A stretch of 64,000 bases of DNA, taken from positions 1 to 64,000 of the forward strand of contig CAMELV010000011.1 of NCBI GenBank assembly GCA_945925985.1, given 5' to 3'. The DNA is from Comamonas sp. lk. Lineage in GTDB: Bacteria > Pseudomonadota > Gammaproteobacteria > Burkholderiales > Burkholderiaceae_C. Shown piece by piece: positions 1 to 7,198 of the stretch (position 1 is its first letter; the number at the start of each line of letters is the position of its first letter). The position numbers and the translations under genes are program-made. The notes beneath the pieces are model-generated. The model did not search any database, was not told the origin of the DNA, and was given only the letters and a program-made list of their open reading frames with translations.

Positions 1-139
1 GCCAGAAGGCCAAACCAGGAATCAAGGAAGGAGGAAAACTGGACTATTGAGTACACTTATCCACAGTTGCCGATTCAAACGGCAACTACCCGTCCTGGGT
101 CAATATTGAATCGGCAGGGTGGGTCAATATTCAATCGGC
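1..139 (+). mobile_element. Right end of an IS21-like insertion sequence (partial)
   Basis: Two 19-bp direct repeats (GGGTCAATATTGAATCGGC at 97 and the same with one change at 121) lie 24 bases apart, and a partial inverted copy (GCCGATTCAA) starts at 69. Multiple internal terminal repeats of this kind are typical of IS21-family ends. An open frame entering from the left edge stops at the TGA at 48-50 (last residues GGKLDY) and could be the tail of the IstB-like helper ATPase. The rest of the element is outside the window. The family is inferred from the repeat pattern, not from a visible transposase. Confidence 0.5.
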
Positions 140-255
140 GCGAACAGCAAGACCGCTCGGGCCCTAAGCGCTCCCAGTCCAGGGTCGCCGACGGATGCCC
201 GCGCTGCCTGGAGACGCGCTGCATGGAGCCTTCTCTAGAGCCATTCATTTGATGC

Positions 256-286
256 TTGTTTGCGTAAATGTATTACAATTATGTAA
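256..286 (+). promoter_or_regulatory. Promoter and likely autoregulatory operator of the toxin-antitoxin operon
   Basis: A -35-like TTGTTT (256-261) and a -10-like TATGTA (280-285) are 18 bases apart. Overlapping the -10 is an inverted repeat TTACA-ATTA-TGTAA (273-286), and a second GTAA/TTAC pair (264-276) is interleaved with it. Antitoxins with an N-terminal DNA-binding domain usually repress their own operon through such palindromes. The assignment is inferred from position and symmetry. Confidence 0.4.
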
Positions 287-326
287 CTAGAATTTGCCTA
301 ACTTTTTCGTATACAAGGATTTGGCC

Positions 327-557
327 ATGCATGCCACTACGCTTTCATTTCGGGCCGGCAACGACTTTGCCGATGAGGTACGCACGCTAGCCGGCCTCGT
401 GGGACTCAAGAGTTCGGACTACATCCGACAAGCGGTCTTGGAGAAAAACGAACAGGTCATGGCGCAGCACATTGCCGCACTCTCCAAAGAGCTCTCGGCT
501 GAGCATCTGGCCTTCAATGAGTCCTTGGACGAGAGTCTTCAAGATGGCCTTGATTAA
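327..557 (+). CDS. Antitoxin of a MazEF/PemIK-type pair (ribbon-helix-helix-like)
   Basis: A 76-residue protein beginning MHATTLSFRAGND. The short N-terminal beta-type segment followed by two helices (about residues 10-45, including LKSSDYIRQAVLEK) looks like a ribbon-helix-helix DNA-binding fold. The acidic C-terminal tail (residues 55-76) would wrap the toxin. ATG 327 is preferred over an upstream non-ATG start because AAGG lies just ahead of it. Its last 14 bases overlap the toxin gene, the usual translational coupling of these modules. In type II systems the antitoxin neutralises the toxin and represses the operon. Confidence 0.7.
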   Translation: MHATTLSFRAGNDFADEVRTLAGLVGLKSSDYIRQAVLEKNEQVMAQHIAALSKELSAEHLAFNESLDESLQDGLD

Positions 558-912
558 GGTCCTGCGCGGGGAAATTTGGGAGGTCAACCTCGAACCTCAA
601 ACGCACAAGGAAGAACCCGGCAAGCGCAATCGCCCGGCCCTTGTCATCCAAGCCGACATCTTGAATAAGAGCGGTCATCCATCCACCATGGTGGTGATGG
701 GAACCACCAGCGTGAAGCGGGATAAGGACTACTTTCCTCTGCGTGTAGCATTGGTCAACCAGAGCGGTTTGGCGCAGGAGACAGACCTGCTGATTGATCA
801 AATTCGCGCCATCTCCAACCGAAGACTCATGGGTGCCAAGCCCTTGGCAACCCTCAGTGTGAATCATCTGAAACGGGTTGAAGATGCGCTTAGGTTGCTC
901 ATTGGGCGGTGA
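544..912 (+). CDS. MazF/PemK-family endoribonuclease toxin
   Basis: A 122-residue protein of normal family length. The N-terminal RGEIWEVNLEP motif followed by KRNRPALVIQAD is the MazF/PemK signature (beta strand, then the conserved R-P-A-L-V). Downstream MGTTSVKRDKDYFPLRV and LLIDQIRAISNRRL match the later strands and the D-Q-I-R-A element near the RNA-binding groove. Members cleave mRNA in the cytoplasm when the labile antitoxin is lost. The start overlaps the antitoxin stop by 14 bases. Nothing looks broken, so unlike its neighbours this pair may be functional. Confidence 0.85.
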   Translation: MALIKVLRGEIWEVNLEPQTHKEEPGKRNRPALVIQADILNKSGHPSTMVVMGTTSVKRDKDYFPLRVALVNQSGLAQETDLLIDQIRAISNRRLMGAKPLATLSVNHLKRVEDALRLLIGR

Positions 913-965
913 GGCGATTCAGGGGTGGTCGCCCTGGCCAGTGCGTTTTACGGTTGTCGGTGGCT

Positions 966-1484
966 TTACCCAGGCGGCGGTTGCAGCAAATCGAGAATAA
1001 CCTTGTAGCACCCAATCTGAGCCTGCGCCCGTTTGATCGTGTCCGCCAGAGGGATTTTGTCAAAGAGAAGCGCAAGATCCCAAGCGGCTGGCGACAAAGC
1101 TGCCGGCACTGCCGCCGCAATAACAGGCTGAGCTGCCGCCGAGTCTGAACCCTGGGGCGTATCCATCCAGCCTGCTGCCCACTGCGCAGACTACCGTTCC
1201 TGATCTGGGACAGGCGTGGGTCTGTACGCGGCCAGCCAATGGCATCGTTTAATTCCGCGATGCTGCCGTGCTGCGCTATGAGCTTGTCCAGCCACCACTC
1301 CAGTGGCTTTCCAAATTCGGCGACCAAGGTCGGGAGGTGCCGATTGTGGATTCTTCCGTGCTTGTACCAGTCGTAGACTGAAGGCGCTTTGACTCCAAAC
1401 AGATCGGCTACCTGGCTCTGGTTAAGGCCTCGTGCTTCAGCCAGGCGTTGCAGATTTTTTCCCGATATGCCCTAGGTGTTCCAT
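966..1484 (-). pseudogene. Disrupted XRE-family (Cro/CI-like) transcriptional regulator
   Basis: Reading leftward, ATG at 1484 gives MEHLGHIGK. A run of six A (plus-strand T6 at 1455-1460) then throws the frame. Removing one A restores NLQRLAEARGLNQ, a textbook helix-turn-helix (SQVADLFGVKAPSVYDWYK), then EFGKPLEWWLDKLI and RTDPRLSQIRN. Near 1165 the frame shifts again, apparently with loss of about 20 codons, into GWMDTPQGSDS and on to a stop at 966. Phage-type repressors of this architecture normally have LSQ...R...GWMDTP in one frame. Two independent lesions point to a pseudogene. The A6 slip alone could be a sequencing error or programmed slippage, but the second break argues for decay. 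Confidence 0.7.
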
Positions 1485-1492
1485 TGCCAAAT

Positions 1493-1510
1493 GCTACAGC
1501 AAACCGTAGC
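1493..1510. promoter_or_regulatory. Candidate operator upstream of the broken XRE regulator
   Basis: An inverted repeat GCTAC-N8-GTAGC lies 9-26 bases upstream of the regulator's ATG, and a related ACGGTAGC follows at about 1525-1532. Cro/CI-like proteins commonly repress themselves from such sites. The short arms make this weak evidence. Confidence 0.25.
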
Positions 1511-1576
1511 GTTTTCACGTTGGACGGTAGCAGCGCGTGATCACCACCGCACTTAGGGCGCCATTTAAAATATGGC

Positions 1577-1735
1577 TTGCCATATGGCGAGGTGTTCATT
1601 CGTCGTGAGGGAGAAAGTGTGGTCTTGACACCGCGTCCGACCGATTGGTCTGGCTTCTTTGCGTCAGGGATGACAGCCTCTTCAGACTTCATGGTCGACC
1701 GCGAACGCATGCCAATTCAGGAGCGAGCGTTTTGA
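1577..1735 (+). pseudogene. Truncated VapB antitoxin (C-terminal part only)
   Basis: The frame encodes GEVFIRREGESVV, then TPRPTDWSGFFAS and MVDRERMPIQERAF before the stop. This is the C-terminal half of a VapB/AbrB-type antitoxin. The expected N-terminal swapped-hairpin domain (roughly 25-30 residues containing a G-R-S-Q-A-V-R-L-P type motif) is missing. The frame is closed by a TGA about 45 bases further upstream and contains no ATG, only a TTG at 1577. The toxin-binding tail survives but the DNA-binding part is gone. The break coincides with a 16-bp palindrome at 1570-1585. Confidence 0.65.
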
Positions 1736-1749
1736 CGGGTCGACTGTTC

Positions 1750-2070
1750 ATGCTGGACACTGATACCTGCATCTTCCTCATGCGAGGTGAGTCCCCTGCG
1801 CTGGCGGCCAAGGTGCAGTCGGTGCCTCTGCAGCAACAGGTGATGTCGGCGGTGACGTTTGCCGAACTGACATATGGTGTGCAGGCCTCAGCTGCCGCGA
1901 AGCATTACGCCGAGATCCGTGCGGACCTGAAGAAACGTGGCGCCCAGCTCGGTGCCGCTGGCCTCATGATTGCCGCACATGCCCGAGTGATGGGCGCCAT
2001 AGTTGTCACAAACAATGTAAAAGACTTCGAGCGAGTGAAGGGCTTAGCAGTCGAAAACTGGACCAAGTAG
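1750..2070 (+). pseudogene. VapC PIN-domain toxin with internal deletion
   Basis: A 106-residue frame beginning MLDTDTCIFLMRGE, with the first catalytic Asp, then VTFAELTYGVQAS (conserved Glu) and VTNNVKDFERVKGL at the end. VapC proteins are usually about 130-140 residues. Here the helix pair between AELTYGVQAS and HYAEIRADLKK appears to be missing about 25-30 codons in frame. In addition the normally acidic residue before MIAAHA is Gly (GAAGLMIAAHA). PIN ribonucleases need three or four acids to hold their metals, so loss of activity is likely. It starts 14 bases after the truncated vapB stop. Confidence 0.6.
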
Positions 2071-2088
2071 GCAACCTGGGAGTCGATC

Positions 2089-2258
2089 ATGAGCAAAGTC
2101 GTCGTTCGTACAGATACTGTCACCAAGGACGTCGGAATGCTGGAGAAAATTGGGCTGAGTTCTCCGAGGTCTTTGTCGAGCTTGCAGGCGCAGATCAAAT
2201 CGAGCGCGCATTTTCTTTCATCCAGTCCTCTGATTCCCTGCGGGTAGCATCGTCTTGA
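2089..2258 (+). other. Small degenerate coding remnant, frame-shifted, unrecognised
   Basis: ATG 2089 opens MSKVVVRTDTVTKDVG. The next frame over then reads NAGENWAEFSEVF and LAGADQIERAFSF, ending with a stop at 2256-2258. Both halves look protein-like in composition while the alternative readings do not, which suggests one small gene broken near 2135. I cannot name a family. The following stretch, 2259-2508, holds nothing I can support. Confidence 0.2.
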
Positions 2259-2508
2259 CGGGGACAGGAGTCCCGCCTCACTTGCGCGAATATGTCAACG
2301 CTTTCGCGAGGGCGAAAGCATGAGTTGGCCTGGATGATCGCCTTCCTGCCGATTTCGGCAGGGACAGAGTTTCATGTACCAGTCTCTGAGACCAATGTCC
2401 GGGAACAACTGCTGATCCTCGTAACAGGGATCATGCTGATCGGTGAGCAGAATGTGAAACAGAAATCCGTCGTGGTAACCATCTTGTTCCCGTCGACGGT
2501 CGTCCTAG

Positions 2509-2700
2509 CATTTCAGTCATAGCGGGCATATTTATCGCAATGGCTTCATAGCCAGTGACGGCAAGACGCTGCTCGACAGCCAGGTGCAGAACCTGGTCAA
2601 CGCGATGGCGGCGTTTGCGCCTCCAGCTGCCGGACAGTCCACCTTGCCAGCGGCCTATGCAACGGCGCTGACCCCTGTGTTGGCGGCCAATTGGCAGTAG
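2509..2700 (+). pseudogene. C-terminal remnant of a large hemolysin-type/adhesin protein
   Basis: An open frame with no start codon reads HFSHSGHIYRNGF, then DGKTLLDSQVQNLVNAMAAF, APPAAGQSTLPAAY and LTPVLAANWQ before a stop at 2698. The pattern 'VxxLVxAMAxFxPPxxGxxxLP...LxPVLAANW' is a recurrent C-terminus of large repeat-rich proteins secreted by type I systems (hemolysin-type calcium-binding or cadherin-like). Upstream the frame is closed at 2506-2508 and no body of such a protein is present, so only the tail remains. Confidence 0.5.
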
Positions 2701-2821
2701 CACTGGCTCGGAGACCATTTTTTTTGGCCAGCCTGCCTTGTCACCTGGACGCCATGCCCCAAACTACTCACTCTTGCTCTGCAATACAGGGCAAGTTTCA
2801 AAAACCTTAGCAAAGAATCCG

Positions 2822-3463
2822 ATGTCTGACCTTCTCCAAAAGCTCCAGTGGCGCTATGCCACCAAGAAAATGAACCCCGCCAAGAGCGTGCCCACCGACA
2901 AGGTGGAGCGTATTTTGGAAGCTGCGCGTTTAGCGCCTACGTCCAGCGGTCTGCAGCCGTTTGAAATCATCGCCATTGGTAGCGCCGCCGTGCGCGAACA
3001 GATCAAGCCCGCGGCCTACGGCCAAAGCCCCATCACGGATGGCTCCCATATTTTGGTCTTTGCGGCCTGGGACGACTACACCCCCGAGCGCATCAACATG
3101 ATGTTTGACCTGTCCCAGACCGAGCGCGGTGGCGCTGTCAACGAGGCCGCCGAGAACTACCGCAAGATGTTGCTCACCAATTACCCGGCACGTGGCCCGG
3201 AGGTCAACTTCCAGCATGCCGCGCGTCAGGCTTACATTGGCCTGGGTGCTGCGCTCATCGCCGCTGCCTTTGAAGAGGTGGACAGCACCCCGATGGAGGG
3301 CTTTGACCCCAAGGCGGTGGACGCGATCCTCGACCTGCCGGCACGCGGACTGCGCAGTGTGGCCATCCTGGCGCTGGGTTACCGTGAAGAAGGCGCCGAT
3401 TGGCTGGCCAATCTGAAAAAAGTGCGTCGGCCGCGTTCGCAATTTGTGACTGACGTGAGCTAA
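2822..3463 (+). CDS. Nitroreductase-family NAD(P)H-dependent FMN oxidoreductase
   Basis: 213 residues, the size of NfsB-type enzymes. N-terminal LQWRYATKKMNP carries the FMN-phosphate-binding Arg region. LAPTSSGLQPFEII (about residues 40-53) is the nitroreductase 'P-(T/S)-S-x-x-x-Q-P' signature. YIGLGAALIAAAFE and STPMEGFDP (about 140-165) match the second FMN-contact segment. ATG 2822 is chosen over an upstream in-frame start because homology begins at MSDLLQKL. Such homodimeric enzymes reduce quinones, nitro-compounds or flavins; the real substrate cannot be read from sequence. It precedes the sugar-acid locus but is separated by about 130 bases with an own-looking promoter. Confidence 0.85.
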   Translation: MSDLLQKLQWRYATKKMNPAKSVPTDKVERILEAARLAPTSSGLQPFEIIAIGSAAVREQIKPAAYGQSPITDGSHILVFAAWDDYTPERINMMFDLSQTERGGAVNEAAENYRKMLLTNYPARGPEVNFQHAARQAYIGLGAALIAAAFEEVDSTPMEGFDPKAVDAILDLPARGLRSVAILALGYREEGADWLANLKKVRRPRSQFVTDVS

Positions 3464-3544
3464 ACCCAGCCAAGCGTTTGCTTCAAACAGGCCCCAGAGG
3501 GACCAGTCCACGCGATTTCGGACTACCCCCAAGGGCCTTTAGTT

Positions 3545-3576
3545 CTTTATGCTATTATAATCTCTTGTGTACCCCC
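3545..3576 (+). promoter_or_regulatory. Promoter region of the FAD oxidase/dehydratase operon with a possible GntR site
   Basis: A TATTATAAT -10-like element (about 3551-3559) sits in an AT-rich patch, with TGCTATTATAATCTC continuing to CTTGTGTAC. A similar string, TGCTACTATTATATTAAT followed by GCTCTCTGGTG, lies upstream of the first TRAP gene (about 8070-8102). Sharing between the two promoters of the same locus suggests a common regulator, most simply the GntR protein encoded between them. This is an alignment by eye. Confidence 0.35.
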
Positions 3577-3592
3577 GCGAGGCGCAAGAGAC

Positions 3593-4993
3593 ATGAACCT
3601 TCCAATGGAAAAGTCCATTCTGGACAATCGCCAACAGGCCATTGCGGCTCTGCGTGAACGCTTCGGGGCAAGGCTATCAACGGTGTCCGGGGTCCGTGAC
3701 CACCACGCCAAGGATGAGTCCTGGCACCATCCGCACCGGCCCGATGCGGTGGTTTTTCCAGAAAGTACCGAAGATGTCGTAGAGATCGTGAGGATCTGCG
3801 CTGCCCACCAGACGCCGGTGGTGGCGTACGGTACGGGTACTTCGCTGGAGGGAAACGTCATTCCGCACTTGGGTGGCGTCGTCGTAGATTTGGAGCGCAT
3901 GAACCAGGTCTTGCGGGTCAGCGCGGATGACCTGGATGTGACGGTCCAGGCCAGAGTCACCCGGATGCAACTGAATGCCCATATCAAAGACTCAGGGCTG
4001 TTCTTCCCTATCGACCCCGGTGCTGACGCGTCTATTGGTGGCATGGCGGCGACCCGGGCCTCTGGGACCAATGCCGTGCGCTACGGCACCATGCGCGACA
4101 ACGTGTTGTCGCTCACCGTCGTGCTCAGCGATGGCCGTGTCGTGCGCACTGCGCGCCGTTCCCGCAAATCTGCCGCTGGTTACGACTTGACCCGTCTGTT
4201 TGTGGGCTCTGAAGGCACACTGGGCATCATCACCGAGGTCACACTTCGGCTCTACGGCATTCCTGAAGCCATGGCGGCGGCTGTGTGCTCATTTGACAGC
4301 CTTGAAGGTGCTGTGAACACCGTGATCCAGACCATCCAGTTGGGCATCCCGGTGGCCCGCATCGAGTTGCTTGACGAGGTGCAGATGAACTCGCTCAACC
4401 GCTACTCGGGTATGGACCACCCGGTCAAAAATACCTTGTTCATCGAGTTCCATGGCTCCAACATCGGGGTGAAAGAGCAGGCTGAAACGGTTCAGTCTTT
4501 AGCCTCCGACCACGGGGGTGCTGAGTTCAAGTGGGCGACACAGACCGAGCAACGCAACGCGCTGTGGAAAGCCCGGCACGACGTGACCTACGCCAACAAG
4601 GCCTTGCGTCCAGGATGCGAAATTTGGGCCACCGATGTTTGCGTGCCGATATCTCGGCTGGCTGAGTGCATCCTGCAAACCAAAGAAGACCTGCGCCAAA
4701 GCTTTTTGACCGCGCCTTTGGTCGGACATGCCGGCGACGGTAATTTTCACCTCGGATTTTTGATCATGCGGGATGACCCCGCCGAACTGGCCGAGGCAGA
4801 GCGCCTCAATGAGCGCCTTGTGATGCGAGCCCTGGCTATGGACGGCACCTGCACGGGAGAGCATGGCATTGGTCTGGGCAAACGTAAATACCTCCTGGCT
4901 GAGCATGGGGAGGCCGTGAGCGTGATGCGCCAGATCAAACAGGTTCTGGATCCGCACAACCTCATGAACCCCGGCAAGATCTTTCCCGATTGA
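3593..4993 (+). CDS. FAD-linked 2-hydroxyacid dehydrogenase (GlcD / D-lactate dehydrogenase-like)
   Basis: 466 residues. AYGTGTSLEGN (about 79-88) is the FAD diphosphate-binding loop of the PCMH-type fold. SIGGMAATRASGTNAVRYG and FVGSEGTLGIITEVTL follow as in GlcD/DLD proteins. The C-terminal FAD-oxidase domain has VGHAGDGNFHLGF (about 376-388) and CTGEHGIGLGKRKYL (about 420-434), both family signatures. These enzymes oxidise D-lactate, glycolate or related 2-hydroxyacids to 2-oxoacids and pass electrons to quinone or cytochrome at the inner membrane. First gene of a unit with the dehydratase, hydroxyacid dehydrogenase and GntR regulator, which suggests it oxidises a pathway product. An ATG at 3605 is an alternative start. 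Confidence 0.85.
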   Translation: MNLPMEKSILDNRQQAIAALRERFGARLSTVSGVRDHHAKDESWHHPHRPDAVVFPESTEDVVEIVRICAAHQTPVVAYGTGTSLEGNVIPHLGGVVVDLERMNQVLRVSADDLDVTVQARVTRMQLNAHIKDSGLFFPIDPGADASIGGMAATRASGTNAVRYGTMRDNVLSLTVVLSDGRVVRTARRSRKSAAGYDLTRLFVGSEGTLGIITEVTLRLYGIPEAMAAAVCSFDSLEGAVNTVIQTIQLGIPVARIELLDEVQMNSLNRYSGMDHPVKNTLFIEFHGSNIGVKEQAETVQSLASDHGGAEFKWATQTEQRNALWKARHDVTYANKALRPGCEIWATDVCVPISRLAECILQTKEDLRQSFLTAPLVGHAGDGNFHLGFLIMRDDPAELAEAERLNERLVMRALAMDGTCTGEHGIGLGKRKYLLAEHGEAVSVMRQIKQVLDPHNLMNPGKIFPD

Positions 4994-5039
4994 GTGTGGC
5001 CATGTCAGGCGGCTTGCTCAGTAATTTAGAGGTATCGCG

Positions 5040-6200
5040 GTGAAGATCACTTCCATAGAAACCTGCGCACTCAGCGCTGGCTGGAAAAACTGGCTCCTGG
5101 TCAAAGTCTGTACCGACAGCGGCTTGCACGGCATTGGTGAAGGCACGCTGAACGGCTTCATCAAGACCACGGAGACCGCTGTCCAGGAGTTGCAGCATCT
5201 GGCGCTGGGTAAAGACCCTCGGCAGGTCAATATGTTGTCCAAGAGCTTGATGGACAGCGTATCGCTGGATGGTGGCCATATTCACCGAACGGCAGTGGCC
5301 GCCATCGAGGTCGCGTGTTGGGATATTCTGGGTAAATCACTGGGTGTGCCGATTCACCAGCTGCTGGGCGGTCAGGTTCGCGAAACAGTCGCGGCTTATG
5401 CCAACGGCTGGTACCGCACTGAGCGCACGCCGGAGCACTTTGTGGCGGCGGCCGAGCCCGTGGTGGCCATGGGTTTCAATGCGCTCAAGCTCGATCCCTT
5501 TGGCACGGCTCAGGGTTTTATCGAAGACGATGAGTTGCAGTTGGCCTACGACATCGTTCGGTCGCTGCGCCAGCGCTTTGGGCCAGGTCTGCGTATCCTG
5601 ATCGATGTGCACGCCCGGTTCACAGAGGTCGATGCCCTGCGGGCGGCGCGCAAGTTGGCGCCCCTCGACCTGTACTGGTGGGAGGAGCCCACCACCCGTG
5701 AGCGTGAACAGCCGGCCAATGCAGTGGCGCGGCAGTGTCCTATCCGGGTCGCCACAGGCGAGATGTACGACACCATTGGTCAGTTTTACACCCTGGCCGC
5801 AGGCGGCGGCGTGAATATTTTTCAGCCGGAGCCGATGTCGCTGGGCGGTATCAGCAATACGCTGGCGGTTGCTAACCTGGCGCTGGCCCATGGCAGCTGG
5901 ATCGCGCCACACCAGAGCGGCGGGCCGGTGGCCACGGCGGTTTGTTTGCAATTGGCGGCTTGTGTACCCAACTTCTTGATACAAGAGCATTTCGACGCTT
6001 TCAATGAGCCCTGGGTCAAAGACCTTGTGGATTGGCACCCGGTGCTCAACCCGGCCAATGGTCACCTCAGCTTGCCGACGGCGCCAGGACTGGGGATTGA
6101 CGTTGACTTTGAGCTGGCCCGTTCGCACCCCTATGACCCCAAGGCCTATCTCAACATCTTCCAGGACGGCTGGGAAAAGCGACTTGGACAACCTGCCTGA
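5040..6200 (+). CDS. Enolase-superfamily (mandelate racemase/MLE group) sugar-acid dehydratase, copy 1
   Basis: 386 residues with GTG start and AGAGG upstream. The N-terminal capping domain is followed by the barrel: AAIEVACWDILGK, the lysine strand NALKLDPFG, the metal ligands in LIDVHARF (Asp, plus the His typical of galactonate-dehydratase-like members), YWWEEPTT (Glu) and VATGEMYD (Glu), then APHQSGGPVAT. The DxH pattern suggests an acid-sugar dehydratase rather than a racemase. Such enzymes abstract the proton alpha to a carboxylate and lose water, giving a 2-keto-3-deoxy acid. It is 46 bases after the FAD enzyme and 11 before a hydroxyacid dehydrogenase. A second member lies about 14 kb downstream. 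Substrate unknown. Confidence 0.85.
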   Translation: MKITSIETCALSAGWKNWLLVKVCTDSGLHGIGEGTLNGFIKTTETAVQELQHLALGKDPRQVNMLSKSLMDSVSLDGGHIHRTAVAAIEVACWDILGKSLGVPIHQLLGGQVRETVAAYANGWYRTERTPEHFVAAAEPVVAMGFNALKLDPFGTAQGFIEDDELQLAYDIVRSLRQRFGPGLRILIDVHARFTEVDALRAARKLAPLDLYWWEEPTTREREQPANAVARQCPIRVATGEMYDTIGQFYTLAAGGGVNIFQPEPMSLGGISNTLAVANLALAHGSWIAPHQSGGPVATAVCLQLAACVPNFLIQEHFDAFNEPWVKDLVDWHPVLNPANGHLSLPTAPGLGIDVDFELARSHPYDPKAYLNIFQDGWEKRLGQPA

Positions 6201-6211
6201 CTGGAGCAAAT

Positions 6212-7198
6212 ATGTCCTCAAAACCGACCATTGTTGTCACAGACTATAAATTTCCCGATTTGGCTCTGGAGCAGGCGGCGGCCGAGCACTCGGGTTGTGA
6301 CCTGATCGGCCACCATTGCGAAACCGAGGCAGAGCTGAAAGCGGCGGTGGCCGACGCTGATGCGGTCATCACCCAGTTTGCCCGGCTCAGCGCCCCCGTG
6401 GTTGCGGCGATGACCCGGGCGAGGGCGATCGTACGCTACGGCATTGGCGTTGACAACGTGGACCTTGACGCAGCGCGCCAACACGGTATCCCCGTGTCCA
6501 ACATTCCCGACTATTGCATTGACGAGGTTGCCGATCACACCCTGAGCTTCATATTGGCCATGACCCGGCAGGTCGTCACCCACACCGCCGACCTTCGAGC
6601 GGGGCACTGGCGGCTTGCCGTGCCGGTCAGTGGCATGAAGGTTTTGCGCGACCAGACCGTGGGACTGGTCGGTTTTGGCCGAATCGGGCGCGAGGTAGCG
6701 GCGCGCTTGTTGGCTTTCAAATGCCGTGTGCTGGTGCATGACCCGATGGTGCCTGAGGCTGACATCCTCAGGGCCGGTGCGATCAGCGTGGCTTTGCCGC
6801 AGCTTCTCGCAGAGTCTGACATCGTTTCGCTCCATTGCCCCTCGACGCCTGCTACCCGTCACATCATCGGGTCGGCTGCGCTGGCCGCCATGAAGCCGGG
6901 TGCATTGCTGGTGAATGTGGCGCGGGGCGACCTGGTCGACACCAGCGCTTTGGTGGATGCGCTGCAAGGCGGCCATTTGGGCGCTGCGGCGCTCGATGTG
7001 TTCGACCCTGAACCGCTGCCGCTCGCGCATGCCTTACGCGTCTTGGCTAACGTGGTGATTGCACCCCATATTGCATCCGTCAGCGTGACGGCTGTGCAGG
7101 CCCTGCGCCAGGGGGCTATCGGGCGTGCCGTTGCGGCTGCCAGGGGCCAATTACCCGACAATGTGGTCAATCAGATCACGTCGCCGCGTTTTCCTTAA
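6212..7198 (+). CDS. D-isomer-specific 2-hydroxyacid dehydrogenase, copy 1
   Basis: 328 residues in the SerA/GhrB-like family. The NAD-binding glycine loop is LVGFGRIGREVA (about 150-161). The catalytic triad is visible: Arg in VNVARGDLVD, Glu in VFDPEPLP and His in IAPHIASVS. The reaction is NAD(P)H-dependent interconversion of a 2-oxoacid and a D-2-hydroxyacid in the cytoplasm. It sits between the dehydratase and the GntR regulator, and its stop overlaps the regulator start, so it is part of the same transcript. The specific acid is not evident. Confidence 0.85.
   Translation: MSSKPTIVVTDYKFPDLALEQAAAEHSGCDLIGHHCETEAELKAAVADADAVITQFARLSAPVVAAMTRARAIVRYGIGVDNVDLDAARQHGIPVSNIPDYCIDEVADHTLSFILAMTRQVVTHTADLRAGHWRLAVPVSGMKVLRDQTVGLVGFGRIGREVAARLLAFKCRVLVHDPMVPEADILRAGAISVALPQLLAESDIVSLHCPSTPATRHIIGSAALAAMKPGALLVNVARGDLVDTSALVDALQGGHLGAAALDVFDPEPLPLAHALRVLANVVIAPHIASVSVTAVQALRQGAIGRAVAAARGQLPDNVVNQITSPRFP

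Noticed and set aside
67..252. 61-residue plus-strand frame across the IS end
   Set aside because: It reads through the two terminal direct repeats, has no recognisable fold and its start lies inside the IS end; better explained as repeat sequence.
1408..1710. 100-residue minus-strand frame
   Set aside because: Its 3' part is the wrong frame of the XRE regulator and its 5' part is antisense to the VapB remnant, both of which make sense in other frames.
2292..2522. 76-residue plus-strand frame
   Set aside because: No motif, no ribosome-binding site and located in a decayed stretch; no support beyond being open.
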